The translations under genes and the position numbers were made by a program. A stretch of 64,000 nucleotides of DNA from Verrucomicrobiota bacterium. Its GTDB lineage: Bacteria; Verrucomicrobiota; Verrucomicrobiia; Opitutales; Opitutaceae. The notes under the pieces are model-generated. The model saw nothing but the letters and a program-made list of their open reading frames with translations, made no database searches and was not told the DNA's origin. How positions within the stretch are numbered: position 1 is the stretch's first letter; every line of letters starts with the position of its first letter. The DNA lies in the NCBI GenBank assembly GCA_030605125.1, contig JAUWBD010000004.1, positions 1 through 64,000 of the forward strand, in the 5' to 3' direction. Below, in pieces: positions 15,908 to 22,384 of this stretch.

Positions 15908-17415
15908 GCGTTCACCTCACGGATGCGGCTGGCGGCCACGCGGCCGGTTTGTCGGGAGAAAGCCTTGGGGACGAAGCTCACCCGCGCCGCCTTGGCCGCG
16001 TGCAAGGCCAGGGCCCAGGCCCAGAACTCGTCGGCGTGGCCCGCGTCGTTGCTCTCGGCCACAAAGCGGATGTTGCCGGCCGCCGTCGTCTCTTTGCGGA
16101 TCGCGCGGAAAGCCGCGGTGAGCTTGTCGTCGTCGGGGATGCGCGCGCCGCGATCCTCGGCCGCCGCGCGGGCCGGATAAGCCAGCTCCTCCTTCACCGC
16201 GCCCGTGAACGTGACGGCCTCAACCTTGTATTTCCCGAAGCGCTTCTGCGCGCGCTCGACCAGCTGCCGGCCGATACCAGTGTTGTCGATGCAGGCGCGG
16301 CGCAGGTTGGGCAGCGCGAGCATCTGGTAGAGCTGCCGCTCCTGCTCTTCGAACGGCGTGTTTTGGAGCCGGACCAAGCGGCGGGTGAGGTGCACGCCGC
16401 CCGCCAGCTCGTTGAGCCAGAAGCAGGTCAAATCCTTCACGCGACCGATGTCGCCACCGAGGAAGAGAGGGTTCGGCGACGCCGCGAGCTCGGCCAGGGT
16501 GCGCTCCCACTTCTCGCCGCCCTTGTATTTGATGCCGTCGATCAGCTCGTAGCTCAGGAAGGCGCTGTTGTCGTCGGAGGGGACGCACATGTATTCCTGC
16601 AAAAACGTCTCCTCGTCCGCGCAGCCCGAGCGCACCCAGTTGAAATACTCCGCCTCGTCCATCTGCTGGCGCTCGTCCTCGGGCGGCAGCTTCTTTTGGA
16701 GCTTGTAGAGCAGCCCCGCGTCGAGCGCGTCCTGGAGCGTCACCCGGTGCAGGCTTATGCCCTTCGGGTTCCCTTTGTGGCGGATCTCCGTGACGAGGGT
16801 ATTGAAGTAGTGGGCCGAGCCACGGTGCGTGGAGAAGAAGCGGATGCCACCGCCCCAGGTGATGCCGGGGAAAGCGATGGCCCAGAGCTTGCGGAAGTCT
16901 TTGTGCAGCGCCGCCTCGTCCAGCGTGCGGCCACCGCGCTTGCCCGCCTGGCTGTCGGGGTTGCTCGACATCGAGTGCACGCGCCGGCCGGAGTCGAAGC
17001 CGAGCACGTGCGCGGTGTTGCCCTCGGGGTCGATGACGCGCTCCCCGAGATCCTGTGCCGCGACGTTCAGGATCGAGGCGAAGCCCTTCACGTCATCCAG
17101 GAACAGCCGAGCTTGGATCTCGTCGCGCGAGCTTACCCAGTGGTCGTAGCGCGCACCCTGGACCGAGAGGTCGCGGGCGATCGAGTAGCCCTCGGACCAG
17201 GTCCAGCCCACTTGGCGCGACTTCTCGCACCCCTTCTTGATCGCGGGGTCCAGCACCCACTTTTTCTGCGGGTTGAGAAGTAGCGGCTCCTTCCCGCCGA
17301 CCGGGGCGGGGAAGATCTTGCAGCGGCCGCCGAAGCTCGCCGGCACGTAGGCCGGCCGCTTCCGCACGGGCGCGTGCAGCTCGATGCCGAGAGACTTAGC
17401 TTTCTCGTCGGTCAT
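15904..17415 (-). CDS. Large terminase subunit, Mu gp28-like
   Basis: A 503-residue terminase with both domains. The ATPase half has KKGCEKSRQVGWTWSEG (Walker A-like, about 61-77) and GKRGGRTLDEAALHKDF, whose LDEAA is the Walker B and catalytic Glu. The nuclease half begins LFLGGDIGRVKD (Asp at about 317) and has an IDNTGIGRQLVERAQKRFG strand and DDDKLTAAFRAIRKE near the end, consistent with the RNase H-fold nuclease. It cuts and pumps phage DNA into the prohead; Mu-like phages package by headful from the host junction. It overlaps both neighbours by ATGA. Confidence 0.92.
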   Translation of the reverse strand: MTDEKAKSLGIELHAPVRKRPAYVPASFGGRCKIFPAPVGGKEPLLLNPQKKWVLDPAIKKGCEKSRQVGWTWSEGYSIARDLSVQGARYDHWVSSRDEIQARLFLDDVKGFASILNVAAQDLGERVIDPEGNTAHVLGFDSGRRVHSMSSNPDSQAGKRGGRTLDEAALHKDFRKLWAIAFPGITWGGGIRFFSTHRGSAHYFNTLVTEIRHKGNPKGISLHRVTLQDALDAGLLYKLQKKLPPEDERQQMDEAEYFNWVRSGCADEETFLQEYMCVPSDDNSAFLSYELIDGIKYKGGEKWERTLAELAASPNPLFLGGDIGRVKDLTCFWLNELAGGVHLTRRLVRLQNTPFEEQERQLYQMLALPNLRRACIDNTGIGRQLVERAQKRFGKYKVEAVTFTGAVKEELAYPARAAAEDRGARIPDDDKLTAAFRAIRKETTAAGNIRFVAESNDAGHADEFWAWALALHAAKAARVSFVPKAFSRQTGRVAASRIREVNA

Positions 17416-17981
17416 AGGATCGCCACCGCCTCCTCGATCTGCTTGAGGGTTTCCTTGCGCAGGCCGCCGCCCGCCTTCACGCGCTCCAGCGCGGCCTTCG
17501 CCTTCGCCTGGCGCTCGTCGCGCTCCTTGGCATCCGCCTTGAGTTTCGTCAGCTGCTCATCCCGCAGCTTCAGATCCGCCTCGAGCTTCTGCGCGCGCTG
17601 GTCGCCCAGGCGCGCGCGGGCGATGATCTTCGAGTAGGTGTCGCGCTCCTTCGCCGTTAGGCCGGCCGCGTCGGGCGACATGAGATCGTCGAAGACCGTC
17701 TCGGCCAGGCGCACGCTCGCGGCGTCGCTCATCGAGAGGCCCTCGCGGGCGAAGGCCGCCACCTGCTGCGCGCGCTCGCTCTTCGCCTTCAGCTCCTCGA
17801 GATAGTTCTTCAGGGCGCCCTTGCGGAAGGTGTTCGCGCTCTCGTGCGAGATCTCCACGCCGAACTCCTGCGCCAGCGCCTGGATGGCGGGGCCCCGCGC
17901 GCCGCCCTTGGTCTGCGCGCAGCGACGGAAGAACTCCATGAGTTCCTCGGGCGTGAGAGAGGTTTCGATTTTGGTGGGCAT
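17412..17981 (-). CDS. Small terminase subunit, DUF3486 / Mu gp27-like
   Basis: A 189-residue protein with an N-terminal DNA-binding region (LMEFFRRCAQTKGGARGPAI, then EFGVEISHESANTFRKG) and a long C-terminal coiled coil from residue 120 (RAQKLEADLKLRDEQLTKLK). This is the usual layout of the DUF3486 small terminase of Mu-like phages, which recognises the packaging end. A 112-base leader with a strong hairpin precedes it, and it overlaps the large terminase gene by ATGA. Confidence 0.82.
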   Translation of the reverse strand: MPTKIETSLTPEELMEFFRRCAQTKGGARGPAIQALAQEFGVEISHESANTFRKGALKNYLEELKAKSERAQQVAAFAREGLSMSDAASVRLAETVFDDLMSPDAAGLTAKERDTYSKIIARARLGDQRAQKLEADLKLRDEQLTKLKADAKERDERQAKAKAALERVKAGGGLRKETLKQIEEAVAIL

Positions 17982-17994
17982 GCTCAGCGAGTTG

Positions 17995-18029
17995 CCCGGC
18001 GCGCGCCGGAGATACGCGCGCGCGCCGGG
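17995..18029 (-). promoter_or_regulatory. Perfect 12-bp hairpin upstream of small terminase
   Basis: CCCGGCGCGCGC and its exact reverse complement flank an 11-base loop. There is no T-run, so it is not a standard terminator. It lies between an upstream small gene and the small terminase start. A role in mRNA processing, attenuation or as a terminase (pac-like) recognition site is possible but unproven. A second, weaker inverted repeat (CCACCG..CGGTGG) lies at 18050-18064. Confidence 0.55.
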
Positions 18030-18093
18030 ACTTTACCCCTATTAACCGGTCCACCGCCACGGTGGCCGGAAGATGACTGGAGGCCGGCACCCA

Positions 18094-18363
18094 TCAGGCC
18101 AGGCCCTCCTGCGCCGCGTAGTCGCGGCCGTCGGCGGTGATGCGCCAGCGCTTCAGCTCGGGGCTGATTGCCTTGTCCATCGCCGTCACCAAGCCCTTGT
18201 CGGCGAGGTATTGCAGTTCTGCGTCGATCTGCGCGTCGCCCGGCTCGAAGCCGCCGGCGCGGGCGCCGACCTTGAGCGCGGGCACCTTCATGCCAACCGG
18301 CCCGATCGCGGCGAGCTGCTGGATGAGGTTCTGGCGGAAAAGTTCGCGGGTGGCGGCGTTCAT
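18094..18363 (-). CDS. Small phage protein upstream of terminase, winged-helix-like
   Basis: An 89-residue protein (MNAATRELFRQNLIQQLAAI) with helices followed by LQYLADKGLVTAMDKAISPE and a strand KRWRITADGRDYAA, the layout of a small winged-helix domain. In Mu-like phages small genes in this position (gp26 region) precede the terminase. The ATG overlaps the stop of the DUF2730-like gene. It may bind DNA; no further function can be given. Confidence 0.65.
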   Translation of the reverse strand: MNAATRELFRQNLIQQLAAIGPVGMKVPALKVGARAGGFEPGDAQIDAELQYLADKGLVTAMDKAISPELKRWRITADGRDYAAQEGLA

Positions 18364-18839
18364 TGTTTGCGGTTGAGGAGGGTGGTCACCAGCTGCTGCA
18401 CCTGCTGGTTCAAGAGGCGCACCTCGCCGGCCAGCGACGCGGAGCTGTTCGCCACCGCGTCCACCTTCTGGTGCAGATTGGCGACGGAGGTGCGCCGCTC
18501 GCCGTTGAGCTTGTCGAAGCCGTCGCGCACCTCGGTGGAGAGTTTCTCCACGTCTTCCTTGAGCGCCTGGAGCGCGGTGGCCTCGGCGTATTCCACCGCG
18601 CCTCTGACGACCAAGGGGCTCTGCACCTGCACCTGCATCGCCTTCGCGCTGGCCTCGATCTCGCGCTTCATCTCCTGAGCGAGTGCGCTGCGCAATCTCT
18701 GGAAGCCCGCGAGCACCACGCCCGCGACCAGGGCCGTGGTGACGATCCCGCCGATCACGAGCGCGGAGTATCCTCCGAAATGATCGGGCAGCGGCGGGCC
18801 GGACTGCGCGGCTTGGGCGAGGAGAGGAAGGTGGAGCAT
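18360..18839 (-). CDS. Membrane-anchored coiled-coil protein, DUF2730-like
   Basis: A 159-residue protein with an N-terminal membrane segment at residues 26-46 (YSALVIGGIVTTALVAGVVL) and a long helical C-terminal half (LKEDVEKLSTEVRDGFDKLN). This is the pattern of the DUF2730 (Mu gp25-like) proteins that lie between the lysis and terminase genes in Mu-like phages. Its function there is unknown; a membrane role in lysis is possible. The next gene upstream stops immediately before its start. Confidence 0.65.
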   Translation of the reverse strand: MLHLPLLAQAAQSGPPLPDHFGGYSALVIGGIVTTALVAGVVLAGFQRLRSALAQEMKREIEASAKAMQVQVQSPLVVRGAVEYAEATALQALKEDVEKLSTEVRDGFDKLNGERRTSVANLHQKVDAVANSSASLAGEVRLLNQQVQQLVTTLLNRKQ

Positions 18840-19244
18840 TTAGCGTGCGGATAGAGCGTCGCGGAGACGCGTGTTCTCTTGGGCGAGTTCGGAGAGGCGG
18901 AGGCGGAGCGTGGCTTCGGCGGAGTTGCGTTCGTGGATGTAGGCGGGGCTCACCAGCTGGAGGGCGGCGCCGAGCGTGACGCGCCGGCCCTCGATCTGGC
19001 TCAGCTCGTTCACCGCCACGGCAGCGAGCTGCGCGGCGGCCTGGTCAGTGGGGGCCTCGATCCGGGTCCCCGCCGGGAGCAGCAGGCGGTAGCTGTTGCC
19101 CAGCGGCCCCGCCGCCGGCGTCACGCTGGGGCGCGAGCCGGTCGTTGAGCATGCGGCGCAGAGCATCAGCAGCGGCGAAATCGCCAGCGGCTTCCAGCTC
19201 CACGATCCGCGCTTCGGCGAGGGCGAGATCGAAGGCGCCGGCAT
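18840..19244 (-). CDS. Lipoprotein, possible outer-membrane spanin (Rz1-like)
   Basis: Starting at the ATG at 19244 the protein is 134 residues with a basic region (PKRGSWSWKP), a hydrophobic stretch and a clear lipobox (ISPLLMLCAACSTTG) near residue 32; the ATG at 19166 inside it would give too short a signal. After the Cys comes a Pro/Gly region, then a helical C-terminus (ATLRLRLSELAQENTRLRDA). Its N-terminal part overlaps a membrane-anchored gene in another frame, as outer-membrane spanins do. It ends just before the DUF2730-like gene. The start choice is uncertain. Confidence 0.5.
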   Translation of the reverse strand: MPAPSISPSPKRGSWSWKPLAISPLLMLCAACSTTGSRPSVTPAAGPLGNSYRLLLPAGTRIEAPTDQAAAQLAAVAVNELSQIEGRRVTLGAALQLVSPAYIHERNSAEATLRLRLSELAQENTRLRDALSAR

Positions 19245-19347
19245 CGCGCCGCTGCTCTGGCGTCGGCGCCACGCGGCGGCGCAGGAGGTCCACGACCACC
19301 GGCGCGAGCGCGGTGAGCAGACCGAGGACAGCGAGGACAATCGACAC
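19045..19347 (-). CDS. Membrane-anchored helical protein, possible inner-membrane spanin (Rz-like)
   Basis: A 100-residue protein with an N-terminal membrane anchor (MSIVLAVLGLLTALAPVVVD) followed by basic and helical sequence (FDLALAEARIVELEAAGDFA). Its 3' half overlaps the lipoprotein gene in a different frame. An anchored helical protein overlapping a lipoprotein gene is the signature of a two-component spanin pair, which fuses inner and outer membranes at lysis. It is shorter than most Rz proteins, so the call is tentative. Confidence 0.5.
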   Translation of the reverse strand: MSIVLAVLGLLTALAPVVVDLLRRRVAPTPEQRRDAGAFDLALAEARIVELEAAGDFAAADALRRMLNDRLAPQRDAGGGAAGQQLPPAAPGGDPDRGPH

Positions 19348-19378
19348 ACGGGGATCTCCGGTTGGCGCGTCACGCGGA

Positions 19379-19771
19379 TTAGGTGAGATCCTTGACCAGG
19401 CGATGGACGACCGGCTGCACGCCCAGGTCTGTCACCGTCTCGCGGATCTTCGCTTTGATCGCCTTCTCCTTGTCGGCGACGGCGGGGATTTTGGTCGCGG
19501 CCTCGATCGCGAGAACGAGCGACTCGCTCACCTTCTGCGCGGTTTTCTTTTCCTTGTGTTGCCAGACGGCGATCAGGCCGGTGGCGAGCGCGATCACCGC
19601 GGAGATCACCTCGGCGCCGCTCCACCAGGGAGCGGTGACCGCGGGAGCTGAAGCGGCGGCCTCTTGGCCGAAGGCGGCGGGCGAGAGGAGCACGCAGAGC
19701 AGGCAGGCGAGGGCGAGGAGCAGCGCGGGCAGGAGGCCCTGGGCGCGATTGGATGCGGGTGTGTGTTTCAT
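19379..19771 (-). CDS. Putative holin-like membrane protein
   Basis: A 130-residue protein with a signal-like segment (LLPALLLALACLLCVLLSPA, residues 13-32) and a second membrane segment (AEVISAVIALATGLIAVWQH, about 53-72), then a basic and helical tail starting HKEKKTAQKVSESL. Two hydrophobic segments and a charged tail at the head of the lysis block suggest a holin or holin-like protein. No endolysin was recognised within the window, which would support the call if found elsewhere. The start is CGACACC-ATG. Confidence 0.5.
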   Translation of the reverse strand: MKHTPASNRAQGLLPALLLALACLLCVLLSPAAFGQEAAASAPAVTAPWWSGAEVISAVIALATGLIAVWQHKEKKTAQKVSESLVLAIEAATKIPAVADKEKAIKAKIRETVTDLGVQPVVHRLVKDLT

Positions 19772-19801
19772 GGTGTCGTGTTTTGGCGGAACAAGGTGGG
19801 T

Positions 19802-20068
19802 TCAGAGGGCGCGCAGCCGCTCCCCGAGCACCGGGTCGGCGTCGCGCAGCTGCGCGAAGATGCGGCACCAGTCGTCGTGGCTGGCGCGCAGGCCGTGTTG
19901 CTTCGGCTCGGTGTTCTCGTCGCCGACCACGACCGTCAGCATCGTGGCCGTGCCCTGGGGCTCGGCGCGCACGGCGCGGTAGATCTGCGCCACGGGCAGC
20001 ACCTCCGCGCGGGCGTGGTGGCGTGACTTCGCGGCCGGTTTCTGCTGTGCTGTGACTACGTCGGGCAT
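19802..20068 (-). CDS. Hypothetical first gene of the leftward late operon
   Basis: An 88-residue protein with no recognised family; it contains KQHGLRASHDDWCRIFAQLR, a helical stretch with a Trp-Cys pair. It is the first gene downstream of a terminator and a repeat-bearing non-coding stretch, so it may be the first gene of the late operon. No membrane segment is visible. Confidence 0.5.
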   Translation of the reverse strand: MPDVVTAQQKPAAKSRHHARAEVLPVAQIYRAVRAEPQGTATMLTVVVGDENTEPKQHGLRASHDDWCRIFAQLRDADPVLGERLRAL

Positions 20069-20122
20069 GGGGGCTCGTGTGAGCCCTCACCCTACGAGAT
20101 TCTCCCGCCGGACCGTTACCCT

Positions 20123-20148
20123 TGGAGTCCTAGCTGTCGCTGGAGTCC
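20123..20148 (-). promoter_or_regulatory. Direct repeat in the leader of the late operon
   Basis: TGGAGTCC occurs twice, starting at 20123 and 20141, 18 bases apart, in the non-coding stretch upstream of the first leftward gene. Spaced direct repeats of this type could bind an activator of late transcription. There is no proof, and no good -10 sequence stands out. Confidence 0.25.
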
Positions 20149-20195
20149 GGGAAAAGTTCGCTGCCCTCCCGGCCCGTCTCCGATTTCCGGATACG

Positions 20196-20223
20196 AAAAA
20201 GCCCCGCCGTAGCGGGGCTTTTC
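20196..20223. terminator. Bidirectional rho-independent terminator
   Basis: AAGCCCCGC and its complement GCGGGGCTT flank a 4-base CGTA loop, with A-runs and T-runs on the two sides. It ends the leftward SHD1/zinc-ribbon transcript and separates it from the late operon, and would also stop rightward readthrough. A second near-palindrome (GCCGAGCTCCAGCTCGGC, 20231-20248) follows. Confidence 0.85.
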
Positions 20224-20250
20224 CTGGGAGCGCCGAGCTCCAGCTCGGCA

Positions 20251-20418
20251 TCAGCGCCAAAGGCAGCTCCCCACGAGAAGGAAGAACGCCAGCAACAGGC
20301 CCCAGCCGAAGATCTTCAGCCCGATATCGGCGAAGCCGATCTTCGAGTGGCAATGGTGGCAGACCGTGGCGTCGCGTGCCACCGGCTGCCGGCAGAAGGG
20401 ACACGGCACGTCGCTCAT
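20251..20418 (-). CDS. 55-residue zinc-ribbon membrane protein
   Basis: A short protein beginning MSDVPCPFCRQPVARDATVC. Two Cys-x-x-Cys/His pairs (CPFC and CHHC) form a probable zinc ribbon, and residues about 34-52 (IFGWGLLLAFFLLVGSC) form one membrane segment. The ATG overlaps the stop of the SHD1-type gene (ATGA), so the two are translated together and end at the terminator. The role is unknown; it resembles host housekeeping zinc-ribbon membrane proteins more than a virion protein. Confidence 0.7.
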   Translation of the reverse strand: MSDVPCPFCRQPVARDATVCHHCHSKIGFADIGLKIFGWGLLLAFFLLVGSCLWR

Positions 20419-20990
20419 GGATTCACCTCCACCGGGGGATTCACTCTGAACATCCGCACCCGCTTCGCGGCGCCGGCTACCGTTTCGTAGTCATGAAAAC
20501 CGGCTTGCCACACCTGCAGGCTGCGCACCCGCAGCCCCTGTGGAACGGTGTTGAGCCCTTGGATGAAGAGGATGTCTCCGACCGGGTAATAGCGCCATCC
20601 CTGCTCCATTTCGGTGCCGATAGTGTAGCCATGCTGGGTTACTTGATGCACGCGGGTCGTGCCCTCTTTGGGCCACGTCTCCCACTTCGCCTCAAACCGT
20701 TGCACGTAGGCCCCCTCTTTCGTGACCTGCTGGACCTCGAAGCTCGTCAGCGCCTGGGCTTGGGGTTGCGCGGCGATCCACGCCTTCACGTGGGTCACAT
20801 CCACATCGCTGAGCAGCGAGAGGGCGATCGGGATCGGCTGAGTGCCATCCATTCGGTCGATGGTCACCACCGATGCGTTGGCACTCACGAGCAGCCCCAC
20901 GACCTTGCGTCCCTTTTTGTCTGTCCACTCTCGCGCCGAAGCCGATGCCAAGCAGCCGAAGGCCAAAAGGAAAAAGAGCACGTTCTTCAT
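20415..20990 (-). CDS. Secreted SHD1 (SLA1 homology domain 1)-type protein
   Basis: A 191-residue protein with a signal peptide (MKNVLFFLLAFGCLASASA) followed at once by REWTDKKGRKVVGLLVSANA, the beginning of the SHD1 domain common in secreted proteins of Verrucomicrobiota and Planctomycetota. The domain ends near IALSLLSDVDVTHVKAW. Residues 80-191 form a beta-rich unit without a named family. Together with the zinc-ribbon gene it forms a two-gene unit with its own terminator inside the prophage. It is probably a host-type gene carried by the phage, perhaps expressed in the lysogen. Confidence 0.75.
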   Translation of the reverse strand: MKNVLFFLLAFGCLASASAREWTDKKGRKVVGLLVSANASVVTIDRMDGTQPIPIALSLLSDVDVTHVKAWIAAQPQAQALTSFEVQQVTKEGAYVQRFEAKWETWPKEGTTRVHQVTQHGYTIGTEMEQGWRYYPVGDILFIQGLNTVPQGLRVRSLQVWQAGFHDYETVAGAAKRVRMFRVNPPVEVNP

Positions 20991-21042
20991 GGTGTAAAAT
21001 AAGTGTTCCTGCGCACCGGCCTTTTTCAATGCTCAAACCTCA

Positions 21043-21246
21043 GTGCGCCACCCAAGCACGAGACGCAAACTCACCGACGCCGAAGGGCAGATGGTCTTTC
21101 GTTTCGCGCATGACGTAAGGAAAGAGAATCAGGAGCTGAGGGAGGAGCTAAGGCGGTCCGCTATCCTGCTCGAGATTCATGCGAAGAAGATCCGGAGCTA
21201 CCTCGCTTCGCTTCCTCCTTTAGCAGCCGATCCGCCTCTGCGCTGA
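21043..21246 (+). CDS. Small coiled-coil protein, paralogue of 21735-21941 product
   Basis: A 67-residue protein with a heptad-like stretch ENQELREELRRSAILLEIHA followed by KKIRSYLAS. The core is clearly related to the 21735-21941 product (REELLKTAQVMELHAKKIRS). It converges on the leftward RHH gene and overlaps its 3' end by 86 bases in the opposite strand, which is unusual, but conservation of the protein sequence argues that it is translated. A partner or antirepressor-like role to the RHH protein is a guess. Confidence 0.55.
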   Translation: MRHPSTRRKLTDAEGQMVFRFAHDVRKENQELREELRRSAILLEIHAKKIRSYLASLPPLAADPPLR

Positions 21247-21469
21247 GATCAGCGAAATCCTTCTCTGCCTCCTTTCGAGTGTATCGATAGCGGCGACCAT
21301 CAAGAGCAGCGAGCGCTGCTGCATCGGCCGTCTCTATCACACCGAGCTGTTTTGCCAGGCAGACCTTGATGGCGGCGGCTCGGCTCAAGCCGGCCGCTTT
21401 AGCCCACGCGTCCAAGGGCGTGAGGAGATTTTCCGGCAGGCGAACGGGGATGGTCGAAGCTGTGGCCAT
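21161..21469 (-). CDS. Ribbon-helix-helix DNA-binding protein, leftward switch gene
   Basis: A 102-residue protein. Residues 5-45 are a ribbon-helix-helix domain: strand TIPVRLPENLLTPLDAWAKA, then a turn and the second helix SRAAAIKVCLAKQLG. The rest is charged and helical (YTRKEAEKDFADLSAEADRL). It starts 9 bases from a palindrome-like CATAC site and faces away from the second RHH gene. It is likely one of two opposing regulators deciding between early and lysogenic expression. Confidence 0.75.
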   Translation of the reverse strand: MATASTIPVRLPENLLTPLDAWAKAAGLSRAAAIKVCLAKQLGVIETADAAALAALDGRRYRYTRKEAEKDFADLSAEADRLLKEEAKRGSSGSSSHESRAG

Positions 21470-21477
21470 ATCTTTAG

Positions 21478-21496
21478 CGCATACAAAACGTATATG
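21478..21496. promoter_or_regulatory. Imperfect operator copy beside leftward RHH gene
   Basis: CGCATAC, a 5-base spacer (AAAAC), then GTATATG: the same half-site and spacing as the perfect operator at 21528, with two mismatches. It lies directly upstream of the leftward RHH start, so this gene is probably repressed by itself or by the opposing regulator. Confidence 0.65.
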
Positions 21497-21527
21497 TTTT
21501 CCACCATCCCGAAAAACAATTTGACCA

Positions 21528-21550
21528 AACGCATACGTTCTGTATGCGTT
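21528..21550. promoter_or_regulatory. Perfect 9-bp palindromic operator beside rightward RHH gene
   Basis: AACGCATAC and its exact complement GTATGCGTT flank a 5-base spacer GTTCT, ending 6 bases before the ATG of the rightward RHH gene. Short palindromes next to RHH genes are typical operator sites for dimers of Arc/CopG-type repressors. This is the strongest candidate for the phage switch operator. Confidence 0.75.
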
Positions 21551-21555
21551 AGGTC

Positions 21556-21738
21556 ATGGCCTCGCCCAAGACCGCCACCATCCCCGTTCGGCTAGATGCC
21601 GAGACCAACACGCGAGTGAAGAAAGCCGCCAAGCGGCTCCGCACTTCCTCGTCTTCAATCATCCGCCTCTCGGTTGCTGCCCAGCTCGCTGAGATCGAAT
21701 CCGGCACCATCAAGGTGCCGGCGGAGGTCGCGAAGTGA
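21556..21738 (+). CDS. Ribbon-helix-helix repressor, rightward switch gene
   Basis: A 60-residue protein that is almost entirely one RHH domain: strand TATIPVRLDAETNTRVKKAA, then KRLRTSSSSIIRLSVAAQLA. Short RHH proteins act as dimers that insert the strand into the major groove. It is the first gene of the rightward early operon, with a perfect palindromic operator 6 bases upstream of its ATG, so self-repression is likely. Its stop overlaps the GTG start of the next gene. Confidence 0.82.
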   Translation: MASPKTATIPVRLDAETNTRVKKAAKRLRTSSSSIIRLSVAAQLAEIESGTIKVPAEVAK

Positions 21739-21941
21739 GCGCCCTCGAAAAACTCGTCGGCAACCGCGAGGCGGTCGCCCAGCTGCTCGCGGAGAACGCC
21801 ACGATCCGGGCGGAAAACGCAGCCCTCCGTGAAGAGCTGCTCAAGACCGCTCAGGTCATGGAACTCCACGCGAAGAAAATCCGCTCCGGCCTCGCCACTC
21901 AGAAAATCCGCACCGCCACCGGTGCCCGCCCCGCCGCCTGA
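21735..21941 (+). CDS. Small coiled-coil protein, paralogue of 21043-21246 product
   Basis: A 68-residue protein starting with GTG (GTGA overlap with the RHH stop). The body LLAENATIRAENAALREELL is a heptad-like helix, then KTAQVMELHAKKIRSGLA. It matches the 21043-21246 product over about 25 residues. Each paralogue sits beside an RHH gene, which suggests an old duplication of a two-gene module followed by inversion of one RHH gene. Confidence 0.65.
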   Translation: MSALEKLVGNREAVAQLLAENATIRAENAALREELLKTAQVMELHAKKIRSGLATQKIRTATGARPAA

Positions 21942-21944
21942 GCC

Positions 21945-22340
21945 ATGCCCGCCGCGCGCAAACACCTCTCCGCCGCCGACCGCGCTCTCTGGGAGCCGGC
22001 GCTCGGGCTGGTGTTTCCGCGCAAGCCGATGCTCCGGCCCGACGAGATCGCCGCCGCCCTTGGCGTGGATCTCCGCACCGTCGCCCGTCTTTTCGAGGTG
22101 GACGGTCGCGATCTCGCGAAGCGGCCCTGGCTGATGGGCATCGAGTTCAACGCCGGCGAGGGCGAGCGGATGAGCCGCCGCGTGCCGCGCGATGCCGCCA
22201 TCCTCTTCTGGGCCGCCTCCGCCAACTACACCCCGGCCGAGCTGCTCAGCCTCCTCCTCGACGTCCTCGAGGCCCGCACCGACGCCGAGCTGCTCGCCGT
22301 GATCGAGCGCGCGCAGGCCATCCTCCGCCGCCGCGCCTAG
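21945..22340 (+). CDS. Early protein with helix-turn-helix-like segment
   Basis: A 131-residue protein. Residues 30-65 (RPDEIAAALGVDLRTVARLF) look like a helix-turn-helix; the C-terminal half (YTPAELLSLLLDVLEARTDA) is helical. It lies four bases after the preceding gene in the rightward early operon. It could be a further regulator such as a Ner-type protein, but I cannot assign it to a family. Confidence 0.6.
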   Translation: MPAARKHLSAADRALWEPALGLVFPRKPMLRPDEIAAALGVDLRTVARLFEVDGRDLAKRPWLMGIEFNAGEGERMSRRVPRDAAILFWAASANYTPAELLSLLLDVLEARTDAELLAVIERAQAILRRRA

Positions 22341-22384
22341 CCCGTATCCGCCTTTCCCCTACAGACCCGACCACCACCGCCACC
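22341..22384 (+). promoter_or_regulatory. Repeated leader before 22385 gene (copy 1)
   Basis: The 44 bases between two genes read CCCGTATCCGCCTTTCCCCT near their start and end CCGCCACC at the ATG. The same arrangement, with small changes, precedes the gene at 26283. Conservation of non-coding sequence between unrelated genes suggests an internal promoter, an mRNA processing signal or a translation enhancer. Confidence 0.45.

Noticed and set aside
13073-16180. A plus-strand open frame of over 1000 codons across the portal and protease genes
   Set aside because: It lies antisense to well-supported DUF935 portal and I/Z genes, is Arg/Leu/Gly rich as expected of a GC-rich shadow, and shows no domain.
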